From assembly GCA_017391675.1 (NCBI GenBank), contig JAFOXR010000061.1:1-64000 (forward strand): 64,000 nt of DNA, written 5' to 3'. The notes under the pieces are model-generated. The model saw only the letters and a list, made by a program, of their open reading frames with translations, was not told the origin of the DNA and made no database searches. The stretch is from Muribaculaceae bacterium. GTDB taxonomy: Bacteria; Bacteroidota; Bacteroidia; Bacteroidales; Muribaculaceae. Shown here in pieces: positions 54,866 through 64,000 of the stretch; within the stretch, counting starts at the first letter, position 1, and the number at the start of each line of letters is the position of its first letter. The translations under genes were made by a program, and so were the position numbers.

Positions 54866-56566
54866 ATGAAACCTATTATATATCAACTATTTCCGCGTCT
54901 GTTTACAAATGAATGCTCCAACTGTATTCCTAATGGAACTATCGAGCAGAATGGCGTAGGAAAGATGAACCAGATCAATGACAAGGTCCTTAAGTCGATA
55001 AAAGAGCTCGGCATTACTCATGTGTGGTATACCGGAGTAATAGAACATGCCACAAAAACAGACTACTCTGTTCACGGCATAAACCCCGACAACCCTCATG
55101 TGGTAAAAGGCAATGCCGGCTCACCATACGCCATAAAGGACTATTACGACATTGACCCCGACATCGCTGAGGATATACCTAATAGAATGCAGGAATTTGA
55201 AAATCTTGTAAAACGAACCCATGACAACGGCATGAAAGTGATTATAGACTTCGTGCCCAACCATGTAGCTCGCCAATATCATTCTGATGTGAAGCCTGCA
55301 GGCATTGAGGACCTGGGCGTTGGCGACAACCCCGACATGATGTTTGCTCCCAACAATAATTTCTATTATATCACACGCCAAGTGTTCAGCCCGCAATTTG
55401 ACCTAGGCTCAGGCAAAGACGCTTATTTCGAATTTCCTGCAAAGGCAACAGGGAACGACTGCTTCTCGGCTTTTCCATCGGGTAACGACTGGTATGAAAC
55501 TGTAAAGCTGAACTATGGTGTGGATTACGGTAACGGCTCTAGACATTTCGACCCAATACCCGACACATGGTTCAAGATGGTGAACATATTGCGGTTCTGG
55601 GCGTCAAAGGGCATTGACGCATTCCGTTGCGACATGGTGTTCATGGTGCCTGTTGAATTCTGGGGCTGGGCGATTCCTCTTGTGAAGGAAAAATATCCCG
55701 ATATCAAGTTCATTGCCGAAATATATGATGTGAGCATATACCGCGACTACATCTATAGAGGTGGCTTTGACTATCTGTATGACAAAGTGACTCTCTATGA
55801 TACATTGCGCGGTGTGCAGTGCTGCAACATCTCAGCGGCTTCAATCACTAGCTGCTGGCAAACTGTAGACGGCATTAATGACCACATGCTCAACTTCCTA
55901 GAGAACCATGACGAACAGCGCTTTGCTTCTGCCCAGTATGCCGGAAATGCCGCCATCGTTACACCCTCGCTTGTGGTAAGCGCTACTATCAATCGCGGAC
56001 CGATGATGATCTACCAAGGTCAGGAGCTAGGAGAAAAAGCTGCCGATGCCGAAGGATTCAGCGGCATGGACGGACGCACAACCATTTTTGACTATTGGAG
56101 CATTCCTACGGTAAACCGCTGGTACAATGGCGGAAAATGCAATGACAAGCGACTCACAGATGAGGAAAAGAGCTTGCGCAACCTGTACAAGAAAGTACTA
56201 AACATTTGTAACACGGAAAAGGCAATCAGCGACGGCGAATTCTTTGACCTTATGTATGTGAACTATGGTAATGTGAATCCGCACCGGCACTACACCTACT
56301 TAAGGCACTATGAAAATGAAACGATTCTTATTGCTGTGAACTTTGGTGATGAAAAAGCCGATGTGACCATAAATATCCCTCCACACGCGTTCGATTACCT
56401 GAAACTGCAGCAAGGCAATTATAACGGAACGGAACTGCTCACTGGAGAAAAAGGAAAGTTCAGCATCACCTCAGCTGAAGGCTTTCACACTAGCATTGAA
56501 CCATTTAACGCAGTAATGTGGAAATTAACGCCAAAAAAAGGAAAAAAAATCGCGAAAAAAGTTTGA
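54866..56566 (+). CDS. GH13 alpha-amylase family glycoside hydrolase, cytosolic
   Basis: A 566 aa (beta/alpha)8 glucan-active enzyme with no signal peptide. Starts MKPIIYQLFPRLFTNE. The four GH13 regions are visible: DFVPNHV (about residues 128-134), FRCDM with the nucleophile aspartate (about 253-257), FIAEIYD with the acid/base glutamate (about 285-291) and FLENHDEQR with the third acidic residue (about 348-356). A beta-sandwich domain C follows from about 470. Exact specificity (alpha-glucan hydrolysis or transglycosylation) is undetermined. It probably acts on intracellular glycogen or imported maltodextrins. Confidence 0.9.
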   Translation: MKPIIYQLFPRLFTNECSNCIPNGTIEQNGVGKMNQINDKVLKSIKELGITHVWYTGVIEHATKTDYSVHGINPDNPHVVKGNAGSPYAIKDYYDIDPDIAEDIPNRMQEFENLVKRTHDNGMKVIIDFVPNHVARQYHSDVKPAGIEDLGVGDNPDMMFAPNNNFYYITRQVFSPQFDLGSGKDAYFEFPAKATGNDCFSAFPSGNDWYETVKLNYGVDYGNGSRHFDPIPDTWFKMVNILRFWASKGIDAFRCDMVFMVPVEFWGWAIPLVKEKYPDIKFIAEIYDVSIYRDYIYRGGFDYLYDKVTLYDTLRGVQCCNISAASITSCWQTVDGINDHMLNFLENHDEQRFASAQYAGNAAIVTPSLVVSATINRGPMMIYQGQELGEKAADAEGFSGMDGRTTIFDYWSIPTVNRWYNGGKCNDKRLTDEEKSLRNLYKKVLNICNTEKAISDGEFFDLMYVNYGNVNPHRHYTYLRHYENETILIAVNFGDEKADVTINIPPHAFDYLKLQQGNYNGTELLTGEKGKFSITSAEGFHTSIEPFNAVMWKLTPKKGKKIAKKV

Positions 56567-56596
56567 TTTTATCATAGACCTAACGACCAAATGTGC

Positions 56597-56604
56597 TAAA
56601 TTTG
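56597..56604 (+). promoter_or_regulatory. Promoter -7 box of prs
   Basis: TAAATTTG, about 39 bases before the ATG; no clear -33 box. Confidence 0.5.
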
Positions 56605-56642
56605 CAAAAAATATATAATAATTGTCCCAACAATAACATATT

Positions 56643-57584
56643 ATGAGTAACTCATCAACTATCAAAGTCTTCAGCGGAACTAAATCACGCTATATGGCTG
56701 AAGAAATTTGTAAAGAGCTAGGTATCGAACTTGGTAAAATGAACATTCAATATTTTGCCGACGGCGAATTTGAAGTGTGCTTCGAAGAATCGATACGCGG
56801 CTGCGAAGTGTACCTTGTTCAATCAACATTCCCTAACAGTGACAACTTGATGGAACTGCTTCTAATGATTGATGCTGCTAAGCGTGCATCGGCTAAATCG
56901 GTTATCGCTGTAATGCCTTACTTCGGCTGGGCTAGACAAGACCGCAAGGACAAGCCACGCGTGTCTATCGCTGCAAAGCTTGTTGCCGACTTGCTAAGCG
57001 CTGCGGGCATCGACCGATTGATTACTATGGACTTGCATGCCGACCAGATACAAGGTTTCTTCAATGTACCAGTTGATCACTTGTACGCTTCTTCTTGCTT
57101 CATTCCTTATATCCAATCGCTTAAGCTTGAAGACTTGGTTATCGCTTCTCCTGATGTGGGTGGTGCTAAGAGAGCAAACTCATATGCTAAATACCTTAAC
57201 ACTCCACTAGTGCTTTGCCACAAGCAAAGAGCTAAGGCTAATGTTGTGGAAACAATGACTATCATCGGTGAAGTGGAAGGAAAAGATGTGATTATCGTTG
57301 ATGATATGGTAGACACAGCCGGTACAATCTGCAAGGCTGCTCAACTGATGATTGACAATGGCGCACGCTCTGTACGCGCGCTTGCTTCTCACGCTATCAT
57401 GAGTGACCCTGCTTCGGAAAGAGTTCAAAAGAGTCCTCTTACTGAAATGATTTTCACTAACAGTATTCCTTTCAACAAGGATTGCTCTAAGGCTCACATC
57501 TTGAGCGTGGCTCCTTTGTTTGCTGATACTATCCGTCGAGTTCACAACTACGAATCAATCAGTTCACAATACTTGATTAAATAA
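56643..57584 (+). CDS. prs: Ribose-phosphate pyrophosphokinase
   Basis: Makes PRPP from ribose-5-phosphate and ATP, for nucleotide, His and Trp synthesis (313 aa). Diagnostic stretches: YFADGEFEVCFEESIRGCEV (about residues 39-58), ARQDRKDKPRVSIAAKLVAD (about 99-118), DLHADQIQGFFNVPVDHL (about 128-145), and the PRPP loop VIIVDDMVDTAGTICKAA (about 217-234). Length is standard for class I enzymes. Single gene with terminator. Confidence 0.97.
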   Translation: MSNSSTIKVFSGTKSRYMAEEICKELGIELGKMNIQYFADGEFEVCFEESIRGCEVYLVQSTFPNSDNLMELLLMIDAAKRASAKSVIAVMPYFGWARQDRKDKPRVSIAAKLVADLLSAAGIDRLITMDLHADQIQGFFNVPVDHLYASSCFIPYIQSLKLEDLVIASPDVGGAKRANSYAKYLNTPLVLCHKQRAKANVVETMTIIGEVEGKDVIIVDDMVDTAGTICKAAQLMIDNGARSVRALASHAIMSDPASERVQKSPLTEMIFTNSIPFNKDCSKAHILSVAPLFADTIRRVHNYESISSQYLIK

Positions 57585-57607
57585 TCACAGTATTACATAA
57601 ACTAACG

Positions 57608-57650
57608 AAAATTCGGCTAGGCATCACGCCTAGTCGAATTTTATTTTATT
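57608..57650 (+). terminator. Terminator of prs
   Basis: AAAATTCGGCTAGGC, loop ATCAC, GCCTAGTCGAATTTT with one wobble, then TATTTTATT. Confidence 0.88.
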
Positions 57651-57721
57651 CCTTTTTAAGCACAAAACAGGCTAATTTTACACCAAATTTAACAAAATGT
57701 GCATTTTTTCATTCATTTTCA

Positions 57722-57752
57722 TTGTTGATTCATAGATAATTATGTAACTTTG
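57722..57752 (+). promoter_or_regulatory. Promoter of the second Crp/Fnr gene
   Basis: TTGT (57722-57725), 19-base spacer, TAACTTTG (57745-57752). Leader about 21 bases. Confidence 0.55.
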
Positions 57753-57779
57753 TGCGTTTTATAACATAGTTTTATAATC

Positions 57780-58481
57780 ATGTTAAAGAAAAGTTCTTTA
57801 GAAAATATACTTAGCGAAGGGTTATACGAGATTTGGGCGCTGCTTACTTCGGAAGAGAAGCGAAAGATTGCCGACAATTTTACTATACACAATTTCAAGC
57901 GCAACCAAATCATATATGCCGAAGGTGATGAACCTGAATACTTGTGGTGCTTGCTCACGGGAAAGGTTAAGAAATTCAAAGACGGTATTGGAGGCCGTCA
58001 GCAAATCCTGCGAGTATATCGCCCTATTCAGTACATCGGCTATCGTGCCTATTTTGCAAAGGAACGCTATGTTACCAGCATCAGCGCTTTTGAGCCATCT
58101 ACTCTAGGCGCAATCCCAATGTCGCTAGTGGAAGAACTGATCAACAGCAACCGCGCTCTTGCATGGTTCTTCATTCACGAACTGTCTAAGCACTTGGGAG
58201 GATCGGATACAAAAATCGTGAACCTTACTCAAAAGCACATTCGCGGACGACTGGCTGAAGCTTTGCTTTTGCTCGCCGACAACTATGGATATGAGGAAGA
58301 CGGACAAACTATAAAAATCTACATGGCTCGAGAAGATATAGCTAACTTGTCAAACATGACTACTTCCAATGCTATCCGCACCCTTTCGACTTTCGTTACC
58401 GAAAAACTGATTACAGTAGATGGTCGACGAATCAAAATCATTAATGAACCAATGCTACGCAAAATAAGTAAATTCGGCTGA
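57780..58481 (+). CDS. Crp/Fnr family transcriptional regulator (second)
   Basis: A 233 aa regulator with an N-terminal cNMP-binding-like domain (about residues 20-130; IIYAEGDEPEYLWCLLTGKV) and a C-terminal winged helix (about 155-230; RGRLAEALLLLADNYGY, then MAREDIANLSNMTTSNAIRT as recognition region). No cysteine cluster for an iron-sulphur centre. Ligand unknown. It is followed 5 bases later by the DUF4924 gene, then rfbD and prfC, all on one strand. Confidence 0.92.
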   Translation: MLKKSSLENILSEGLYEIWALLTSEEKRKIADNFTIHNFKRNQIIYAEGDEPEYLWCLLTGKVKKFKDGIGGRQQILRVYRPIQYIGYRAYFAKERYVTSISAFEPSTLGAIPMSLVEELINSNRALAWFFIHELSKHLGGSDTKIVNLTQKHIRGRLAEALLLLADNYGYEEDGQTIKIYMAREDIANLSNMTTSNAIRTLSTFVTEKLITVDGRRIKIINEPMLRKISKFG

Positions 58482-58486
58482 TTAAC

Positions 58487-59050
58487 ATGATTATAGCACA
58501 ACAGAAACGCAAAGAAAACATTGCCGAATATTTGCTTTACATGTGGCAAATTGAGGATATCATAAGAGCAAACAAGCTTGACATTGACCTTATAGAGCAG
58601 AATCTCATCTCTCAGTACAAGATTGATGAAGACAAGCGCAAGGAAGTGAAGGACTGGTATGAGTCGCTCATAAAGATGATGGAACTGGAAAACGCGAAGC
58701 AAAGCGGTCACCTGCAAATCAACAAGAATGTTATCATCAGACTTGCCGACCTTCATCAGGAACTGCTTAAATCGCCAAAATTCCCTGAATACGGAGCAGA
58801 ATTCTACAAGACTCTGCCCTACATCGTAGAACTGAGAGCCAAAGCGGGTGAAAATAAGGCGGGTGAACTGGAAACTTGCTTTAACGCTATATACGGTACT
58901 CTGCTCCTACGCTTGCAAGGAAAGGAAATAAGCAGCGAGACAATGCAAGCCATCAGCCAGATTTCACAATTCCTGGCTATGCTTTCTCACCTTTACAAAA
59001 AGAATGAAGAGCGACCTCTATTTGAAGACGAAGACGATAATTTATTATAA
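58487..59050 (+). CDS. DUF4924 family protein
   Basis: A 187 aa all-helical, charged, cytosolic protein: no membrane segment or signal. Its start IIAQQKRKENIAEYLLYMWQ and the pattern of amphipathic helices match the Bacteroidota-specific DUF4924 family, whose function is not known. It lies 5 bases after the Crp/Fnr gene and 2 bases before rfbD, a conserved arrangement in Bacteroidales as I recall it. The acidic C-terminus (FEDEDDNLL) is typical of the family. Confidence 0.85.
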   Translation: MIIAQQKRKENIAEYLLYMWQIEDIIRANKLDIDLIEQNLISQYKIDEDKRKEVKDWYESLIKMMELENAKQSGHLQINKNVIIRLADLHQELLKSPKFPEYGAEFYKTLPYIVELRAKAGENKAGELETCFNAIYGTLLLRLQGKEISSETMQAISQISQFLAMLSHLYKKNEERPLFEDEDDNLL

Positions 59051-59052
59051 TA

Positions 59053-59934
59053 ATGGCTAAGAATATCCTTATAACCGGTGCAAATGGACAGCTCGGCAAT
59101 GAATTGCGCAAAACTCTTAACGGCAATTCTTTGTTCAACACTTTCTATACCGATGTAAAGGAACTGGATATTACCTGCAGCGAGGCAATAAATGAATATC
59201 TACGCAAGAACTGCATCGAGATAATTGTAAACTGCGCAGCTTATACGGCTGTTGACCTTGCCGAAGACAATGCCGATGCGTGCCGCACTATCAACACCAC
59301 TGCAGTTGAAAATATTGCAAAGGCTGCCAAAGCCAACGGGGCCAAAGTTATACATATATCTACCGATTATGTCTTCGATGGGAAAAACAATATCCCATAT
59401 ACCGAGAAGGACCAGACGAACCCGCAAACGGTTTACGGAAAAACTAAAGCCGAAGGAGAATCATCTCTAATCAGCATCATTCCAAATGACTGCATTATCA
59501 TAAGAACTGCATGGCTGTATTCAGCTTACGGCAAGAATTTCGTCAAGACAATGCTTGAACTTGGACGCACTAGAGACCGATTGAATGTCGTATGCGACCA
59601 GATAGGAACACCAACCTACGCTGCCGATTTAGCAAGTGCAATTTGCAGTATAATCTCATGCCAAGAATGGGTACCAGGCATATATCATTTCTCTAATGAG
59701 GGAGCTTGTTCATGGTATGACTTCACTAAAGCAATTCATCGTATTGCAGGAATACAAGGCTGCAAAGTCATGCCTGTGGCTACAGCCGAATACCCAACTA
59801 AGGCAAAGCGACCTTCTTACTCGGTTCTGGACAAGAGCAAAATCAAAACAACTTTCAAGCTAGAAATACCGCATTGGCAAGAAAGTCTTGAGAGATGCAT
59901 TGAATATATTAACGAACTTAATAGAAACATTTAA
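59053..59934 (+). CDS. rfbD: dTDP-4-dehydrorhamnose reductase
   Basis: Last step of dTDP-L-rhamnose synthesis (293 aa), a short-chain reductase. The NAD(P)-binding GANGQLGNELR is at residues 8-18, the STDYVFDG block at about 104-111, and the catalytic YGKTKAEGE (Y-x3-K) at about 128-136. The other rhamnose genes rfbA, rfbB and rfbC are not adjacent here, so the pathway must be completed elsewhere. It starts 2 bases after the DUF4924 stop, indicating coupling. Confidence 0.95.
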   Translation: MAKNILITGANGQLGNELRKTLNGNSLFNTFYTDVKELDITCSEAINEYLRKNCIEIIVNCAAYTAVDLAEDNADACRTINTTAVENIAKAAKANGAKVIHISTDYVFDGKNNIPYTEKDQTNPQTVYGKTKAEGESSLISIIPNDCIIIRTAWLYSAYGKNFVKTMLELGRTRDRLNVVCDQIGTPTYAADLASAICSIISCQEWVPGIYHFSNEGACSWYDFTKAIHRIAGIQGCKVMPVATAEYPTKAKRPSYSVLDKSKIKTTFKLEIPHWQESLERCIEYINELNRNI

Positions 59935-59946
59935 ACAATACATATA

Positions 59947-61527
59947 GTGGCAAACTTAACATCTGAAATAGAAAAACGAAGGACATTCGCTATCATATCA
60001 CACCCCGACGCTGGTAAAACAACCTTGACTGAAAAGTTGCTTCTTTTCGGTGGAGCTATCCATGTTGCAGGTGCTGTGAAATCAAACAAGATAAAGAAAA
60101 CCGCTACTTCCGACTGGATGGAAATTGAAAAGCAACGCGGTATCTCGGTAGCTACTTCGGTTATGGGATTCAATTATGGCGACTACAAAATCAATATTCT
60201 TGACACTCCAGGTCACCAGGATTTCGCCGAAGACACATTCCGCACTCTTACTGCAGTAGACAGCGTTATAATCGTTGTCGATGTGGCTAAAGGTGTGGAG
60301 CAACAGACTCGCCGCCTTATGGAAGTGTGCCGCATGAGACACACTCCAGTAATCATCTTCGTGAACAAGCTTGACCGCGAAGGCCGTGACCCATTCGACA
60401 TTCTTGACGAACTGGAAACCGAACTGCAAATTAAGGTTCGCCCTCTAAGTTGGCCTATTAACATTGGAGTTCACTTCAAAGGTGTTTATAATATCTACGA
60501 AGGCGGACTTGACCTGTTTACCCCCGACAAACAGAAGATTACTGAACGCGTTGAAATATCCGATATCAACGATCCTATTATCGACGAAAACATTGGTGAC
60601 CGTGACGCGCAGAAGCTACGCGACGACATTGAACTAATAGAAGGTGTTTATCCCGAATTTAATGTACAGGATTATCTGGAAGGCAAAGTAGCTCCAGTGT
60701 TCTTCGGTTCAGCGCTGAACACTTTCGGTGTAAAAGAGCTTTTGGACTGTTTCGTTCGCATTGCACCTTCACCACGCCCTGTTCAGGCTGTTGAGCGAGA
60801 AGTAAAACCGCAAGAAGAAGGATTCTCTGGGTTCGTATTCAAGATTCATGCTAACATGGACCCTAACCACCGAAGCTGTATCGCTTTCGTGAAAGTATGT
60901 TCAGGCGTATTCCAAAGAAATGCCCCATACAAGCATGTGAGACAAGGCAAGATTCTTAAGTTTGCTGCCCCTACAGCTTTCATGGCACAAAAGAAAGACA
61001 TCGTAGATGAAGCCTACCCAGGTGATATCATCGGTATACCAGACAATGGCAACTTCAAAATAGGCGACACACTTACCGAAGGTGAACAGCTGCACTTCAA
61101 GGGATTGCCTAGCTTCTCTCCTGAGATGTTCAAATACATTGAAAATACCGATCCGATGAAGACTAAACAGCTCAATAAGGGTATCGAACAACTTATGGAC
61201 GAGGGTGTGGCGCAAATGTTCACCAACCAGTTCAACGGAAGAAAAATCATCGGTACAGTAGGACAACTACAATTTGAAGTAATTCAGTACCGCCTGCTAC
61301 ATGAATATGGTGCACAATGCCGTTGGGAACCTATTAGCCTATATAAGGCGTGCTGGATTGAAAGCGATGACAAAGATGCACTGGAAGCATTCAAGAAACG
61401 CAAGTACCAGTTCATGGCTACCGATAAGGAAGGCCGCGATGTATTCCTTGCCGATTCTGGATATGTACTTCAAATGGCTCAAAGCGATTTCCCTAAAATC
61501 CGCTTCCATTTCACAAGCGAGTTCTAA
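59947..61527 (+). CDS. prfC: Peptide chain release factor 3
   Basis: GTPase that recycles RF1/RF2 from the ribosome after termination (526 aa). G1 is [12 protein letters not shown] (about residues 18-29), G3 is DTPGHQDF (about 87-94) and G4 is NKLD (about 141-144). An EF-Tu-like domain 2 and an RF3 C-terminal domain follow. The start is GTG 59947 ([20 protein letters not shown]), since no ATG fits and the product is in register with the family. Last gene of the Crp/Fnr unit, with a terminator after it. Confidence 0.96.
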   Translation: MANLTSEIEKRRTFAIISHPDAGKTTLTEKLLLFGGAIHVAGAVKSNKIKKTATSDWMEIEKQRGISVATSVMGFNYGDYKINILDTPGHQDFAEDTFRTLTAVDSVIIVVDVAKGVEQQTRRLMEVCRMRHTPVIIFVNKLDREGRDPFDILDELETELQIKVRPLSWPINIGVHFKGVYNIYEGGLDLFTPDKQKITERVEISDINDPIIDENIGDRDAQKLRDDIELIEGVYPEFNVQDYLEGKVAPVFFGSALNTFGVKELLDCFVRIAPSPRPVQAVEREVKPQEEGFSGFVFKIHANMDPNHRSCIAFVKVCSGVFQRNAPYKHVRQGKILKFAAPTAFMAQKKDIVDEAYPGDIIGIPDNGNFKIGDTLTEGEQLHFKGLPSFSPEMFKYIENTDPMKTKQLNKGIEQLMDEGVAQMFTNQFNGRKIIGTVGQLQFEVIQYRLLHEYGAQCRWEPISLYKACWIESDDKDALEAFKKRKYQFMATDKEGRDVFLADSGYVLQMAQSDFPKIRFHFTSEF

Positions 61528-61568
61528 TAAACGAACCTTAAACAAAACAACAACATAATAAACATGAC

Positions 61569-61603
61569 GAGGGCGAGCCTAATTTATTGGCTCGCCCTCT
61601 TTC
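61569..61603 (+). terminator. Terminator of prfC
   Basis: GAGGGCGAGCC, loop of nine, GGCTCGCCCTC, then TTTC. Eleven perfect pairs, though the T run is short. Confidence 0.8.
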
Positions 61604-61649
61604 AGTTAATGTTATCATTCATTATGAATTTATCACCTGTTTTATTTTC

Positions 61650-61814
61650 TTATCCTTCTTCAGGTTCAAACTCATCTTTTCCTGCTCCGCACAGCGGGCA
61701 CACCCAATCATCGGGGATATCTTCAAAGGCTGTTCCAGGTGCTATACCTCCATCAGGATCTCCTATTTCGGGATCATATACCCAACCGCAAGGAATACAA
61801 ATATACTTCTTCAT
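61650..61814 (-). CDS. Rubredoxin (54 aa)
   Basis: A small iron-sulphur electron carrier, from ATG 61812-61814 to TAA 61650-61652. Two cysteine pairs, CIPC (residues 6-9) and CPLC (39-42), hold the single iron. The typical spacer [19 protein letters not shown] and [13 protein letters not shown] are all present. Length of 54 is standard. It probably serves oxygen or peroxide defence or anaerobic electron transfer. No partner rubrerythrin or reductase is adjacent. Single gene between prfC's terminator and dus. Confidence 0.95.
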   Translation of the reverse strand: MKKYICIPCGWVYDPEIGDPDGGIAPGTAFEDIPDDWVCPLCGAGKDEFEPEEG

Positions 61815-61919
61815 ATACTCTTATATTTTTATGGTTATACATTACATTCTATAAACAACTCATCTTGCTTAAAATTTCAATCCCCCCCAAAAAAAATAAT
61901 CACACACTTCGATTCAATA

Positions 61920-62837
61920 TTACAATTGTAATGCTGCATTATACTTTGCTACATTAACTGCCTTCTTTATCAATTTGTAACGCTTGTGACCTATCACTTC
62001 TTCAAGATACTCCCAAAAAGTCTTCATTTTCATCAACAAATGGGAATCACCTTGCAATGATTCAGCATAATGTGCGAACACACCATCATGCAACTTCATT
62101 ATGCAGCACAATAGTTCATCATCATTCAATAAGCTACAATTCTTATATTCACTTGCCAACGACGGGCGCATAAGCAAACCTCTGCCTATCATTATTCCAG
62201 CCAAAGAAGGATAAGCCTTTGATATCTTTTCGATGTCATCAACAGACTTTAATTCTCCATTAAAAACAACAGGATTCCTGCTTGCATCAAGAAATGCTTG
62301 AAATTGATCGATATTCAATTCACCCTTATACTGCTGTTTAGCAATTCTAGGATGGACAGCGATATGTTTCTGACGCGTGGAGTTCAAGACTGGCAAAAGC
62401 TGCATGCATTCATCTGCATTTTCACTGCCTAACCTCATCTTAATGGAAAAATCCAAATTCGTTTTAGCGTTAATAAAATCACAGATTTCCCTAACCAAAT
62501 CAGTTTTTGGCAATAATCCTGCACCCCTGCCCTTCTTCACCTGCATAGGGAAAGGACAACCCATGTTTATGTCAATATGCCCATACCCCATGCCCGATAT
62601 TACTGACACAAGCGTATCCAGTTCATAAATATCTTTTACAATCACTTGCGGAACAAGGTTCTTTGTAAGATCATTTTCCGGTAAAATCTCCTTTAAGTCC
62701 TTCTTTCTTAATTCACCTTGTTCTAGCCTAATGAAAGGTGTATAATAATAGTCCACGCCTCCGAATATCTTTTCATGAAAATTGCGATAAACGAAATCGG
62801 TATATCCCTGCAAAGGAGCAAAATGTATCGGTAACAT
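61920..62837 (-). CDS. dus: tRNA-dihydrouridine synthase
   Basis: FMN-dependent enzyme that reduces uridines in the tRNA D-loop (305 aa). The N-terminal barrel start IHFAPLQGYTDFVYRNFHEK, the catalytic-cysteine motif NMGCPFPMQVKKGRGAGLL (about residues 92-110), SIKMRLGSEN (about 132-141) and GIMIGRGLLMRPSL (about 215-228) are present. Subfamily (DusA/B/C-like) cannot be set by eye. A single gene transcribed toward the rubredoxin gene. Confidence 0.93.
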   Translation of the reverse strand: MLPIHFAPLQGYTDFVYRNFHEKIFGGVDYYYTPFIRLEQGELRKKDLKEILPENDLTKNLVPQVIVKDIYELDTLVSVISGMGYGHIDINMGCPFPMQVKKGRGAGLLPKTDLVREICDFINAKTNLDFSIKMRLGSENADECMQLLPVLNSTRQKHIAVHPRIAKQQYKGELNIDQFQAFLDASRNPVVFNGELKSVDDIEKISKAYPSLAGIMIGRGLLMRPSLASEYKNCSLLNDDELLCCIMKLHDGVFAHYAESLQGDSHLLMKMKTFWEYLEEVIGHKRYKLIKKAVNVAKYNAALQL

Positions 62838-62922
62838 ATATATGCGTTCTATTTATCAGTTTTATTATTCATCAAAAATAAAACTATTAGTCCTAATCAG
62901 CAAATAAATCACGCATAAAGCA

Positions 62923-62954
62923 ATTAAGGCGAGTGCCTAAACACTCGCCTTAAT
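62923..62954 (-). terminator. Terminator of the pyruvate:ferredoxin oxidoreductase gene
   Basis: On the minus strand ATTAAGGCGAGTG, loop TTTAGG, CACTCGCCTTAAT. Thirteen perfect pairs, followed by TGCTTT rather than a clean T run. Confidence 0.8.
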
Positions 62955-62981
62955 CATGAAAATTATCATCAATTTAATTGA

Positions 62982-64000
62982 TTACTTTTCTTCAGGAGCA
63001 ACACCCCATTGCTGTTGAGCAAGACGGCGGTAGTTGTTGTAACGCCATTGAGCATTTTCCTTAGCAGCATTGAATAGTTCTTCTGCTTCTTCAGGATATT
63101 GCTTCATTACTGACGCATAACGAACTTCACCCTTCAAGAATGGTACGAAGTTATCCCAATTTGGTTCCTTGCTGTCAAGAGTGAATGGGTTCTTGCCTTC
63201 TTTTTCATTTTCTGGGTTATAACGCCACAAGTGCCAGTATCCGCATTCAACAGCCTTAGCCTCTTCTGCTTGAGCCTTACCCATACCTGCCTTCAATCCG
63301 TGGTTGATACATGGAGCGTAAGCAATAATGATAGATGGTCCGTCATATGCTTCAGCTTCACGAATAGCCTTCAATGTTTGAGCATTGTCAGCACCCATAG
63401 CAACTTGTGCAGCATATACATATCCATAAGTAGAAGCAATTAGACCAAGGTCTTTCTTGCGAACTCGCTTACCAGAAGCAGCAAACTTAGCAATAGCTCC
63501 AAGAGGAGTAGCCTTAGAAGCCTGTCCACCAGTATTAGAGTAAACTTCGGTATCAATTACAAGGATATTTACATTCTTACCAGATGCAAGTACATGGTCA
63601 AGACCACCGAAACCGATATCGTAAGAAGCACCGTCACCACCGATAATCCATTGTGAACGCTTAACTAGGTAACCGCTCAATTCCTTGATTTGCTTGCAAA
63701 GAGGATTTTCGCAGTTTTCTACCAATTCCTTAATTTGATCGGCTAGCTCACGGCTCTTAGCACCATCTTCCTTATTTTCTAACCATGCTTGATATAGAGC
63801 CTTAGCTTCTTCGCCGCAGCAGTCACACTTAGCAGCTTCTTCTACTAGAGCTGTCAAGCGAGCACGCATCTTGTCATAAGCGAATGTCATACCAAGACCG
63901 AATTCACAGAAATCTTCAAACAATGAGTTTGCCCAAGCTGGACCTTGACCCTTTTCGTTTGTTGTATAAGGAGTAGAAGGAACTGATGCAGAGTAAATTG
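62982..64000 (-). CDS. nifJ: Pyruvate:ferredoxin (flavodoxin) oxidoreductase, C-terminal part
   Basis: Only the last 339 codons are in the window; the frame is open at base 64000 (SVPSTPYTTNEKGQGPAWAN upstream of the FEDFCEFGLGM stretch). It oxidises pyruvate to acetyl-CoA and reduces ferredoxin, central to anaerobic energy metabolism. The TPP-binding region is clear: GGDGASYDIGFGGLDHVLAS and ILVIDTEVYSNTGGQASKAT. CDCCGEEA and NCENPLC fit the cysteines near the domain VI cluster. The 3' end is closed by a hairpin. An ATG/TTG-based start inside the window would be false. Confidence 0.95.
   Translation of the reverse strand, partial: IYSASVPSTPYTTNEKGQGPAWANSLFEDFCEFGLGMTFAYDKMRARLTALVEEAAKCDCCGEEAKALYQAWLENKEDGAKSRELADQIKELVENCENPLCKQIKELSGYLVKRSQWIIGGDGASYDIGFGGLDHVLASGKNVNILVIDTEVYSNTGGQASKATPLGAIAKFAASGKRVRKKDLGLIASTYGYVYAAQVAMGADNAQTLKAIREAEAYDGPSIIIAYAPCINHGLKAGMGKAQAEEAKAVECGYWHLWRYNPENEKEGKNPFTLDSKEPNWDNFVPFLKGEVRYASVMKQYPEEAEELFNAAKENAQWRYNNYRRLAQQQWGVAPEEK

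Noticed and set aside
1..64000. tRNA genes
   Set aside because: No stretch with acceptor-stem and T-loop features was seen on either strand by eye; a covariance-model search would be decisive.

Overview
The window looks like a piece of a Bacteroidales chromosome (Bacteroidota), AT-rich and densely coded. The reasons are consistent: a short 286-residue primary sigma factor; a recurring -7 promoter box TAnnTTTG (often with TTTG about 20 bases upstream) in front of most transcription units; PPi-dependent phosphofructokinase; NADP glutamate dehydrogenase; pyruvate:ferredoxin oxidoreductase; and family neighbourhoods such as ftsK-lolA-trxB and DUF4924-rfbD-prfC. Genus is not assigned. No tRNA, rRNA, CRISPR array, transposase or intact prophage was seen.

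Layout. 1-8.2 kb: 3' part of pfp, an M16 protein lacking the zinc motif, an ECF sigma factor, a Crp/Fnr regulator with a TSCPD protein, a BASS transporter, hisS, a YugP-like protease and TrpB2. 8.5-13.1 kb: NhaC antiporter, RNase P RNA (minus strand), HtrA protease, rpoD. 13.1-16.1 kb: an accessory island with three tandem terminator cassettes (two carry 61 and 64 aa membrane proteins), a deleted Mu-F-like phage head gene with a nuclease-like tail, and an array of about 148 bp repeats that each carry a copy of the tail gene's last codons plus a minus-strand promoter box. 16.2-22.7 kb: a leucine operon (leuA-leuC-leuD-second LeuA-like synthase-leuB) preceded by a 22-codon Ile/Leu leader peptide, an antiterminator and a terminator, i.e. 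a textbook-geometry attenuator. 22.7-28.6 kb: gdhA, MBL hydrolase, lipoprotein, DEDDy exonuclease, small membrane protein, second ECF sigma factor, PIG-L deacetylase. 28.6-35.3 kb: a glycine-cleavage operon (lplA-gcvT-gcvH-gcvPA-gcvPB-lpdA). 35.4-45.1 kb: trxB, lolA, ftsK, FNT channel, trkH, trkA, dxs and an unlisted 58 aa membrane protein. 45.4-52.6 kb: maeB, fmt, ClC channel, sugar transferase, tsaC. 52.7-64 kb: a frameshifted secreted FN3 protein, GH13 amylase, prs, Crp/Fnr, DUF4924, rfbD, prfC, a 54 aa rubredoxin, dus, and the 3' part of the pyruvate:ferredoxin oxidoreductase gene.

The most notable system is the leu attenuator. Its leader is rich in both Ile and Leu codons, which fits an operon that may feed both leucine (isopropylmalate) and isoleucine (if the second LeuA-like enzyme is a citramalate synthase). 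The second point of interest is the 13.1-16.1 kb island, which looks like a decayed polymorphic-toxin/phage locus with repeated toxin-tail ends. Its function, if any, is inference.
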